Source: CAYVKM01 sp964452045 (lineage in GTDB: Bacteria > Calditrichota > Calditrichia > RBG-13-44-9). Taken from it: a DNA stretch of 32,465 nucleotides. The position numbers were made by a program, and so were the translations under genes. The notes under the pieces were generated by a model. That model did not search any database and was not told the origin of the DNA. It saw only the letters and a list, made by a program, of their open reading frames with translations. Below, one piece after another: positions 1-8,500 of this stretch; positions within the stretch are counted from its first letter, which is position 1; each line of letters starts with the position of its first letter. The stretch spans positions 1 to 32,465 of the forward strand of contig CAYVKM010000040.1 in the NCBI GenBank assembly GCA_964452045.1, given 5' to 3'.

Positions 1-1476
1 GAAGAAATTTTTCTGCAGTTTCCTGGCATATTTGGCATACCTTCGGGGACTTTCGTCAATTGCCTCGGCCAGAAATCCACCAACCTTAAGGGTATTATAC
101 CAGAGTACATTGAGTACTAAATTTTGTCGAAGAGGAAAATACATTTCATGATCATACTTCTCTTCCAGATCGGACGACCGGTATTGCCTTTCCAAAAGTT
201 TCTTTCGACCACATCTATAATAGGGCAATTGATTTTTCAGAATGATATTCAGGACTTCCTGCACAATTTTATAGGAGGACGAAAAAGGTCTTAGTTTACC
301 AAACTGATTATGAAAGCTATAGAGAAATAATGGTATGTAAAAGGGAGAAGCGAGGTTCACCAAAATATCACTTTTCATGCCACTGAATATCTCAGCCAGA
401 TTTTTATTCTCCATCAGGAATAAAATATCATCATATAAATTTTGAGCCAATTGAGAGTCGCCTTGACTCTGGAGCAGGCGCCTCGCCATAAAACAATGGG
501 TAGAGAGATTTAATTTGGGGATAAACGGTTCGGAATTAAAATAGGCATGTTGTTTGTCGTAAAGCACCTGAAACTTGTTTATCTTATCCGCCAAATAGGG
601 AATTACTTCATCTTTGTCTCCGAACATTTTTAAATTCGGCTTGCGCCGTTGGATCTCCTTCTGATGGAGTTCCCTAATTTCTTTGGTGTTGGAAGTTCCA
701 AGTCCAAACGACAGATAGAACTCCTGGCTGGCCGATAGGGGGATATCAAAAAATCCCAGATTAAGTAAATCTTCTTTTTTATATCCAGTCTTGGGGTCTG
801 CTCGAAAATAAAAATTGTGATACCAAACCGGTGCATTAATAAATTGACCTTCGGAATAAAAGATAAAAATTTCCGGTGCATCCTGGAAAGGGAGATACCT
901 AATCTGCCGGTCGGAAAAAAATGTCTCCATATTTTTAAACAATTCCGGATCGCTGATCGAATCTGCCGGACGGAATCCAAAAAATGGGCGGATGACAATG
1001 CGACACCCTAAATAGATTTTCCCGGAAAGTTTATAATATACAATCAAACGATTGGACTGATCCGCCAGAAAAACCGATTTTTTCAGTTTCAGTTCATCAA
1101 GCTGGTAGGTAAATGTTGGAAAGGGATCGAGTGAAAATTCAGTTTGCAATCGGGCTCCATGGAACTCCTGATTGGATTCATATTCTGTGTTATGCAGGGA
1201 ATATTCCTTATCCCCCTGATATAGTTCTTCCTGCAGATGGGATAATACCATAAAATTAGGTGCAAGGCTATTTTCCCGGAGAACAAAAAGACCCTGCCGT
1301 TTGCTGGTGTTTAAACCCAAAATTGTGGAATAGGAGTAATTGCCCAGAGTATCGGTTTCAATCCATTCATAAGAAAGGGCTTGATCGATATTCTCGAATG
1401 TGGGTCTCTTAAATGCTATTTCCATTCTATCCGTCTGCAATTGCCTGTCTGAATTAACTGTTCTCTCCTCCCTCAT
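1..1476 (-). CDS. Glycogen debranching enzyme-like protein (GDE_N + GH133), partial, probably degenerate
   Basis: The reverse strand is open from an ATG at 1476 to the window edge (492 codons); the C-terminus lies outside. Residues about 36-85 read EWIETDTLGNYSYSTILGLNT...GLFVL...MVLSHLQEEL, the pattern of the bacterial glycogen debranching enzyme N-terminal domain (usually EWLVTNGLGGYASGT...RRYHGLLVA...LSKLEE). Near residue 465 LWYNTLK matches the GH133 motif ALWYNAL, followed by a helical A..Y...A.KLQKNF stretch also usual there. Family members cleave alpha-1,6 branches of glycogen in the cytoplasm. The WGRDT motif expected in the first half of the GH133 domain is missing, as is the Asp of the DAxLWF motif (here NLASPFYIPLF), so activity is doubtful. 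An in-frame ATG at 1425 is an alternative start; neither has a convincing Shine-Dalgarno. Family assignment is fairly sure, function is not. Confidence 0.72.
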   Translation of the reverse strand, partial: MREERTVNSDRQLQTDRMEIAFKRPTFENIDQALSYEWIETDTLGNYSYSTILGLNTSKRQGLFVLRENSLAPNFMVLSHLQEELYQGDKEYSLHNTEYESNQEFHGARLQTEFSLDPFPTFTYQLDELKLKKSVFLADQSNRLIVYYKLSGKIYLGCRIVIRPFFGFRPADSISDPELFKNMETFFSDRQIRYLPFQDAPEIFIFYSEGQFINAPVWYHNFYFRADPKTGYKKEDLLNLGFFDIPLSASQEFYLSFGLGTSNTKEIRELHQKEIQRRKPNLKMFGDKDEVIPYLADKINKFQVLYDKQHAYFNSEPFIPKLNLSTHCFMARRLLQSQGDSQLAQNLYDDILFLMENKNLAEIFSGMKSDILVNLASPFYIPLFLYSFHNQFGKLRPFSSSYKIVQEVLNIILKNQLPYYRCGRKKLLERQYRSSDLEEKYDHEMYFPLRQNLVLNVLWYNTLKVGGFLAEAIDESPRRYAKYARKLQKNFF

Positions 1477-1516
1477 TCGAGAAGACTTAAATCGCCTAAA
1501 AGGCGTTTCAAGACTG

Positions 1517-1540
1517 TTTATGTTAATTTATTAACATTAA
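1517..1540. promoter_or_regulatory. Palindromic operator candidate upstream of the debranching-like gene
   Basis: ATGTTAAT (1520-1527), a TT spacer and its exact reverse complement ATTAACAT (1530-1537) form an 18-bp dyad. It extends to 10 of 11 matching positions per arm. It lies 44 bp upstream of the ATG at 1476, a normal position for a repressor or activator site. A small hairpin (CGCCT-AAA-AGGCG, 1493-1505) sits between it and the start. No T-run follows, so it is not a terminator. The binding protein is unknown. Confidence 0.45.
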
Positions 1541-1610
1541 AAGATCGTTATCGAGCTCACAAATTTCAAAATGACTTTATAATTTGAATGGACCAATGAA
1601 TCAGTTGAGT

Positions 1611-2801
1611 CTACTGCCAATTGAAAATCTGGTAGAGAAAAAATTCAATGGCTTTGGGAATGATTTCCTCCGGAACATCAAATAAACTGGTATGTAATCC
1701 GGGTGCTTTACCCTTTGTTGCTATGCCAAACCTTACCAGGGCACCGGGAACCTGCTGGACATACCAGCCAAAATCATCTCCTCCCATAGATCGAAAATTT
1801 GTCACAATCTGAAATCGTTTTGCAGCAGAAGATTCCAGGACAGAAACAAATTTCTTTACGACGATATCGTCATTTATCACCGGTAGTGCCCCGGCAATAC
1901 TGGAATAATTAATGCCAACATGATAATCCTGTTCAATCTGCTGATTTATTTTTTCAACTTTTTGGAGATACTGATCTCTCTTCTTTATATCTGTAATACG
2001 GAGTGTGCCGCTGATTTCTGCCTGGTCCGGGATGGCATTATAGGCACTTTTACTATCCACTGCGGTAAAAGCAAAGATTGAATTCGTTCTCGGCATTTTA
2101 TCGAAATACTGGTTAATTTGCTGGATTAACCTGCTGCTAGCACGAATGGGATCTATTGCCTGATCCGGTCTGGCCGAATGTCCACCCTTCCCAACAATAT
2201 TCCAGTTTAACCGGATGCTCTGGGCATTCACCCAGCCGCTGGGCAGGCTTACCGTACCCAGCGGTAAGCCGGGTTCAACATGCATGGCCCAAATGGTTTC
2301 AAGATTGGAGAGGATACCCCGGGAGATCATTTCCGGAGCACCGCTGGGAATTGGTTCTTCCGCCGGTTGAAAAATGATCCGAACATTCAGCGGAAGCCGA
2401 CTCTTAAATTTATGGAGAATAACCGCGATTCCTGCCATGACCGTGGTATGCACATCATGGCCGCAAGCATGTGAAATTCCCGATTGCTGTGAAGCATAGC
2501 TTACTTTTTTCAGGTCAGGAATGTCCAGGGCGTCAATATCCGCCCTAAGTCCCAAAAATCGAGAAGATTTATGAATAATAATTTCGGTAACTAAACCGGT
2601 TTTCAGAGGCCGATAAATTTTGTCCGGTTTATGCTCGGTTAAAAATTGTTCAATTTTTTCGGTGGTCTTGAATTCCTGCCAGGCTAATTCCGGTTCCCGG
2701 TGTAAAGATCTTCTTAACTTTATCAATGCCGGAGAAATTTGGTCAAGTGTTTCTCTGACCTCTGAGGGAAGCAAATTATTGTCTTGTACTTTTTTAGTCA
2801 T
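1611..2801 (-). CDS. M20D family amidohydrolase (N-acyl amino acid / hippurate-type)
   Basis: This is a 396-residue cytoplasmic metallohydrolase, the usual length for family M20D, whose members release amino acids or aromatic acids from N-acyl conjugates. Visible metal-site motifs are LRADIDALDI (about 86-95), HACGHDVHT (about 112-120), FQPAEE (about 145-150), AMHVEPG (about 173-179), the dimerisation-domain motif GKGGHSARP, and GGDDFGWYVQQVPG plus LHTSLF near the C-terminus. Metal ligands (Cys and His of HACGHD, Glu of PAEE, His of AMH, His of LHT) are all present, so it should be active. The ATG at 2801 is preferred; a GTG directly before it would add one residue. No signal peptide. It is transcribed toward the debranching-like gene with a 134-bp gap, so shared transcription is uncertain. 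The exact acyl substrate cannot be read from the sequence. Confidence 0.9.
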   Translation of the reverse strand: MTKKVQDNNLLPSEVRETLDQISPALIKLRRSLHREPELAWQEFKTTEKIEQFLTEHKPDKIYRPLKTGLVTEIIIHKSSRFLGLRADIDALDIPDLKKVSYASQQSGISHACGHDVHTTVMAGIAVILHKFKSRLPLNVRIIFQPAEEPIPSGAPEMISRGILSNLETIWAMHVEPGLPLGTVSLPSGWVNAQSIRLNWNIVGKGGHSARPDQAIDPIRASSRLIQQINQYFDKMPRTNSIFAFTAVDSKSAYNAIPDQAEISGTLRITDIKKRDQYLQKVEKINQQIEQDYHVGINYSSIAGALPVINDDIVVKKFVSVLESSAAKRFQIVTNFRSMGGDDFGWYVQQVPGALVRFGIATKGKAPGLHTSLFDVPEEIIPKAIEFFLYQIFNWQ

Positions 2802-2943
2802 CACTCATTCGGAAATTTAATAAAGTATAATCTTACCAATTCAACTAATCAAGGGTAATTTTTCAAGCTGTTGATTATGATATATGACCCGGATTTCATA
2901 AATTGGGGTGAATAACAAATAATTAACACCTTTCGTATAAAAG

Positions 2944-2954
2944 ATGATAATCAT
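2944..2954. promoter_or_regulatory. Small dyad resembling a Fur-type half palindrome
   Basis: ATGAT-A-ATCAT is a perfect 11-bp dyad embedded in GATAATCATTAT, which matches the right two thirds of the E. coli Fur-box consensus but the left third poorly (about 15 of 19 overall by eye). It is 104 bp upstream of the lipoprotein gene at 3058 and 143 bp upstream of the divergent amidohydrolase. In AT-rich intergenic DNA such matches arise by chance, so this is a weak call. Confidence 0.2.
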
Positions 2955-3057
2955 TATAAAATCATGGAAACAGATAAGAAAATAATCTGATTCTTCATAT
3001 GCAACAATCTTATCTACAAACCGTCTAATAAGTCATATAAAATTTTGGAGAATAATC

Positions 3058-3705
3058 GTGAGAAAACTTCTGCACTATTCGCCTATAATTGTTATAATAC
3101 TTGCACTACTTGCGCTGGGAATTGCCTGCGAGTCCACCAGTGTTAACCGGTCCATCCATATTAATGATGGTGAACATATTACTTCCGGTCTGCGGTCAGT
3201 TAATGGCTCCATATTGGTGGGCGACAATTGTAAAATTGATGGAGACTGCCAGTCGGTCAATGGTGAAATTGAAATTGGTGAGGGATCTCGGGTGGAAAGT
3301 ATCCGGAGTGTGAACGGAATCATCTATGTTCGCGGAAATGCACGCGTTCAGGGAGATATTACCAGTGTAAACGGATCGGTTAGCATTCAGGAGGACAGCA
3401 AAGTAAAAGGGGACATCAATACCATTAATGGCGGAATATATTTAGAGCGGGTTGAAGTGGACAACGATCTCAGCACCATAAACGGCAAAATTACCCTGGA
3501 TAAGGAATCCCATGTTTACGGGGATATCATTATCAGAGAGAACAAAAGAGAGTCCCGAAAACCATTGTCGATCGAAATTTTGAATGGATCTGTACTGCAA
3601 GGCGATATTATCGTTAAAGACAAGAAAAGACCGGTTAAAGTCCATATATCTGGCGACAGTAAAGTAGAAGGTAAAATTGAAAATGCGGAAGTTATTCGGG
3701 AATGA
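3058..3705 (+). CDS. Lipoprotein with beta-solenoid (bactofilin-like) repeats
   Basis: This is a 215-residue protein with a hydrophobic signal (residues 9-23) ending in LGIAC, so Cys24 is a likely lipidation site. From about residue 44 to 160 it consists of six 17-19-residue repeats beginning S/T-V/I-N-G (SVNGSILVGD, SVNGEIEIGE, SVNGIIYVRG, SVNGSVSIQE, TINGGIYLER, TINGKITLDK) and often ending in a V-x-GDI turn. This periodicity is typical of a right-handed beta-solenoid such as the polymer-forming bactofilin fold. It starts with GTG, set by a Shine-Dalgarno GGAG 7 nt upstream. The role is unknown; an envelope scaffold or adhesin-like lipoprotein is an inference. It converges with the Omp85 gene, with only 7 bp between stop codons. 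Confidence 0.8.
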   Translation: MRKLLHYSPIIVIILALLALGIACESTSVNRSIHINDGEHITSGLRSVNGSILVGDNCKIDGDCQSVNGEIEIGEGSRVESIRSVNGIIYVRGNARVQGDITSVNGSVSIQEDSKVKGDINTINGGIYLERVEVDNDLSTINGKITLDKESHVYGDIIIRENKRESRKPLSIEILNGSVLQGDIIVKDKKRPVKVHISGDSKVEGKIENAEVIRE

Positions 3706-3712
3706 CGTCGGT

Positions 3713-5521
3713 CTAAAAGTTGTTGATTAAACGAAAATGGATCTTCCCCTCACTAAATGATATTCCCCGGGCCAGCCCATAGTCTACCTGCAAATCCCCC
3801 AGAGGACCGGGAAAGCGAAATCCAAGACCATATCCTAAGAGATATTCTTCTTTGAATTGTGGAACCTTTCGGCTGTAATAGGCCCCGTCGGTAAATACAA
3901 AAAAACGGGATCTGGGGCCAACCAAAAACCGATATTCGGTATTCAGCCAGGTCACCCGGTCGCCATAGAATTGATTTTCCCGGAACCCCCTCACGGTTGT
4001 CGCTCCCCCAAACCAAAACATATCCGGTATTTGCACCTTTTGTCCCTGATAACCAATTAACACAGCATGGAAATCCAGGGCCAGCACCTGTCGTTTAAAG
4101 AACTGAAGAAAGACTGCCAGTCGGCTGGTAAGCTTTGTTACATTTGTCTTCTCGACCAGAGAGTCCTCTTTAATCAAATAGGCCGGACCCACATTCCGCT
4201 GGGTACCATAATCAAACAGGGTGGACAATAAAAAACCACTAGTGGGATTATACAAGCGGTTCCTGGTATCCCAGTCAAAACCGATTACCGTATGCACTGC
4301 TTTCGTCTGGGGAAATCTTTGGATGGCACTGGCCAGGGAATCCGGATAAACCTGCCGGGTATAAAACCGTGCCAGTCCGGTTAAATTTTCATTCAGGGGA
4401 ATTTCACTGTTCAATACGTATTCCCATTCGATGTAAGTTGTGTCCCGAATCAACCGGTGAAGTTCACCTCCGGCATGGAAAGGCAGACCGAATACGAATG
4501 GCTCCCGGTATTTAACCCGGAATTCTTCTGAATATCGATCCGGTTTTTGCCAGAAAACATCCATTCTTCGTCCGGTTCCGAAAAGATTTCGTAGTCCGAT
4601 GTTAAATAAGCCGGTAAAATAGCCATTAATTTCCGGTTGGTTTACCGGTGGCGGAATATATCCTACCACTCCATCAAATGCGGTGGAGGGATTTTCTTCG
4701 AAATCCAGCTTTAGAAAATATAGGCTGTCATTTTCGACCACAACCTGAGGTGCAATGGTAGATTTTATAAAATCCTGTTTTGAGAGAAGTCTTTCGTATC
4801 TTTCAATTCGTGTTTTCCGATAAATCTCTCCCGATTTGAACCCAAAGGTTCGTTCCAGAAACCGGGTACTGATATCTGTCTTCGGGGGTAATTTTAAGCC
4901 GGTAAGATTTATTTCGTCTTCAGGTACTATCCGGATATTCAGAACAAACCCTTTCAGTTCATGATCCAAAGAATCCAGATTAAAACCGGTCGTTTCGATC
5001 CGGCAAAGCGGATAGCCGTTATCTTCAAACACAGTCAGGATGCGCTGGAACATTTGTTTCTGAGAATTTTCGGTATATGGCTTCCCATAATAATCGTGTA
5101 CAATATCCGCTATCGATTCCTGAAATTGTGATTTGAGCGAATCGTTCAGAATCCAGTCTATCCGACTCAGGGTAAATCGTGAACCGGGATTCAGGTAGAC
5201 ATTCAAAACCGCTTTTGTCTCATCCGACAAAATCTGAATCGATGTGGAATCCACCCTGGATAGGTAATAGGCCTCCTGGTGAAGCTGTTTGATCATTTCA
5301 TTTTCAATCGCTTTGATGGTCCGGTCATCAAGTTTACGATACCGAAATTGTTTTATCGGATTGCTGATCTTAACCCGGGGTTTCTCGGTGTAATGAAGCC
5401 GGATGGATTCCAGAGCCTGGACATTTTGCCTGGAATTTTGCTGGGAGAATAAGAATATCCCAAATGCTCCCATCAAAATTAAAACTAATCCGTATAGAAC
5501 TATGTTACGAAAATGACTCAT
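3713..5521 (-). CDS. Omp85/BamA-TamA superfamily outer-membrane protein
   Basis: A 602-residue protein with an N-terminal membrane or signal segment (about 8-25). About 200 residues of POTRA-like alpha/beta sequence follow (for example SRFTLSRIDWIL and LTGLKLPPKTDIS...RTFGFKSGEIY), then a beta-barrel domain. Barrel hallmarks include GFDWDTRNRLYNPTSGF, the Omp85 loop-6 motif in FGGATTVRGF, and LNTEYRF. The chain ends in Phe (RLINNF), the usual BAM recognition signal. Members insert or translocate proteins or lipids at the outer membrane. At 602 residues it is shorter than BamA and nearer TamA-like or patatin-barrel sizes. It starts 18 nt after the stop of the SprA-like gene, so the two are almost certainly co-transcribed and may act together (inference). 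Confidence 0.85.
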   Translation of the reverse strand: MSHFRNIVLYGLVLILMGAFGIFLFSQQNSRQNVQALESIRLHYTEKPRVKISNPIKQFRYRKLDDRTIKAIENEMIKQLHQEAYYLSRVDSTSIQILSDETKAVLNVYLNPGSRFTLSRIDWILNDSLKSQFQESIADIVHDYYGKPYTENSQKQMFQRILTVFEDNGYPLCRIETTGFNLDSLDHELKGFVLNIRIVPEDEINLTGLKLPPKTDISTRFLERTFGFKSGEIYRKTRIERYERLLSKQDFIKSTIAPQVVVENDSLYFLKLDFEENPSTAFDGVVGYIPPPVNQPEINGYFTGLFNIGLRNLFGTGRRMDVFWQKPDRYSEEFRVKYREPFVFGLPFHAGGELHRLIRDTTYIEWEYVLNSEIPLNENLTGLARFYTRQVYPDSLASAIQRFPQTKAVHTVIGFDWDTRNRLYNPTSGFLLSTLFDYGTQRNVGPAYLIKEDSLVEKTNVTKLTSRLAVFLQFFKRQVLALDFHAVLIGYQGQKVQIPDMFWFGGATTVRGFRENQFYGDRVTWLNTEYRFLVGPRSRFFVFTDGAYYSRKVPQFKEEYLLGYGLGFRFPGPLGDLQVDYGLARGISFSEGKIHFRLINNF

Positions 5522-5539
5522 TTGTCTGAATCCATCCTG

Positions 5540-8500
5540 TTAAAAAAATGCCCTTATTTCCGCCTGCCCCAGGTGAATTATGCGATCAAATCCGGCATCC
5601 AACCGCCCGGTATAATTAATGGTCGAAGTAATATTGGTGCTGATAAAGTATTCAAAACGGAAATTCCACAAATAGGAATTACCCGATTTCTTTCCTTTTC
5701 CCATTTCAAACGGGATCGGTTTCCCAAGTGGGTTATTGGTAACGTCCACCCGGAGATACGTCAGATATGCCAGGGCGCGGGCTTTTCCTCGCACCGAATA
5801 ATTCACCTGGGGTCGGATTTCCAGATAGCGAACATCCAGCTTATTCAATTCCGCTTTATCCTTCTGAAATCCGGTTTCGGTATTCAGCTCAATCTGCCAG
5901 GCATAAACCGGTCGGTAATTTAATTTAAATCGGACGATATGGGTAAAAATATCCCGGTCCCGGGAGGGAACATCACTTACCGAGCGATAATCGATATTCT
6001 GTCCGTAGGCCAGCTCCTGGGAGAGAATTTTACGATAAATCCTCTGGCGCCATGTACCTGACCGATCCCAGTTTCGGCGCGTCTCATTATATCCACTTTC
6101 AATAAATTGATTCGATAGATTATCCCGGTAACGGCTGCTCAGGTTGATCCCAAAGTCCGGATTTCTTTCAAAAAAATATATTTCCTGATTAAGGGTATAG
6201 GTTCCCTGCAGGGTGGTCGATTTATTGTGATATTTGCTTAAGTTCAAGATATAAAGTTGCCAGATATTTGATTCCTGACTTTTTTCGTCCACTTTAAGCA
6301 GCGAAAAGAAAGAGATATTTCGGGCGATGCGGCTGAAACCCCGGTACTTTTTATCCGCTACTGGCGGCCGGTAGCGAAACTGCCAGGATGCTTCGATATT
6401 GGTTATCGGTTTAAAATCACCGGTTGGGACAATTACCAGCAGATAATTTCCCTGTGGATCGGGAACGTACTCCTGTAAATCCTGGTCGAAGCGATAATTG
6501 CCGCGATTCTCCCCTACTTCCAGAAAAACTTTTTCCTGTAAGGCCTGCAATTCACTTGCAACCCGGTAATCCCAGCGGCTGTCAATTGTCCGCCGGCTGT
6601 TCTGATACTGCAATTCCAGCCTGGCCAGATGTGTCTGACGATCCACCCAACTGGTATCCTGGAACTGCGGATCCGGCTGATACCGGGCGATGCTATCCCG
6701 GGGTAGACTTTCAAAAAAAGGTTTATAGTCTTTATCCCGGTATTGCAACGATAGCCTACCCTGCCAGCGTCGGTTTTCCAGAATAGCCACGCTTAAGGAT
6801 TGGGTGAAAGAATTAGCCAATTTCAACCTCTCACCAAAATTGTCGGGATCATAAAGATAATCAGTACGGAATCGGCTATCCGTCTGCCACCGGGTTCCAA
6901 AGAACGGATAAAATTTCAAACCAAAAAATCCTTCATCATACCTGAAGCCGGTCAGAAGTGAATCCTCTCGATTGACCTGCCGGTCCTCCTGGCGAATTCC
7001 GGCCAATGGAATAAACTTGCCAATCCGCCGGCTCAATTCAGCCCCTTTCCTGTTCCAATCACTTTTTTGGAAAGGATCTTTACTGCTTACGATTTCCCAG
7101 TACAAATTTGGATTTACGATAGTGGTATCCGAAGAAACCAGTTGCGCCCTGCCCCGCCGGGAGGAAATACTATTCCCCCGATCCAGCAAACCACCTTCCA
7201 GATTCAACAAAAAAAATCGACCCGGATGATAAAACAGAGTAGATTCCAGCAGATTTTCATCAGAGATTAAATCTGCAGTAGAGAGATTCCACTTATAGGT
7301 ATATTCCGGTTGATATGGCCGGTCCAGCGGGGTAAATCGTCTTCCCTGTCTCTTCCAGTTTATTTGCCAGTTAACGGATCCGATTCCCTTGCCGGCCAGC
7401 TTCGTTTTATCATTATAGTAATTTGATGAAATTGTATATGCCTGGCCAAGATTGTCCCGATCGTCCTGCTTTGAAAAAACATTCCGGTCATACAAGGATA
7501 TCCCCGATTCAGCATTTATCATGAAATGTTTACCAAAACGATAGGTCATTATCAGATTGGCCAGTTTATTATCTCCGGCCAGGGGAATGAGTCTTATCGG
7601 CAGGTACTCACCCAGACCTGGTCCGACAAATTGGTAAACACCGATTCTCTTTTTGATATAACTCCCGTTTCCTCTGCCCACGCTGCTGAACCGGACCAGA
7701 TAATTTCCGTTTCCACTGCCGCTGTAGAGATAATACCGATAGCTGACATTATTCAGCAAGGTGTCCCGTTTCACATAGTTACCGGATCCAAATCCGACCG
7801 AATCCGCCCCGGACACACTGGCAGCCAGCGGATTATCCCCTGCTTTTTCCAGGGCCTTTTTTTCCTCTTCGGTCAAAGGAGAGCTGTCTTCCAGCAGATT
7901 ATTGGTGTCATCCCATTCCCGGAATAAACGAAGGTCATAACTAAAACCGGAACCCAAAGTTTGTCGGGCAGAGGAGAGACCGATAAAACTTTTTCCATAC
8001 CGCTGATAATTATTGGCATATTCAAAGTCCACCTCAATCCTATCTTCGCTGCTAATCAGGCGATTATTGGAAAAAGTGATCTGACCCAGGCTGTAATCTA
8101 TCACATAGGCATTATTTTCGCCCCTGATCTGCAATTCACCATTGATAAAAACCCTTTCAGTCCCGGCCAGGACGATGATCTCTCTCTCGCCATTTTTGCC
8201 CACCAGTTGATAGGGACCCTGATTCCCCTCCTGACCTAAAAACTGGTTGGTGTGAAAAGTACCCCGGGAAGTGGCATAAGTAATCTGCTGATGATAATCG
8301 GAAAAATCACCATTTGCGGTAATCCCCTGCAGTTTACGATTTAGATTGCCGAATTGGGAATTTTTATAGGAAATGTTAAAATCACCCAGCGTTCCACCTA
8401 AATGGGGGCTATTGATCTTCACGAAAACCTTATCCACTTCCTGCAAAGTTTGGGTGTTTCCTTCCGGCTGAATGGGTGTACTCTCATCGGTCAGGGCAGC

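Noticed and set aside
630..998. A 122-residue minus-strand open frame
   Set aside because: It is a shifted frame inside the debranching-like gene, whose own frame is open from 1476 to the window edge and shows family motifs.
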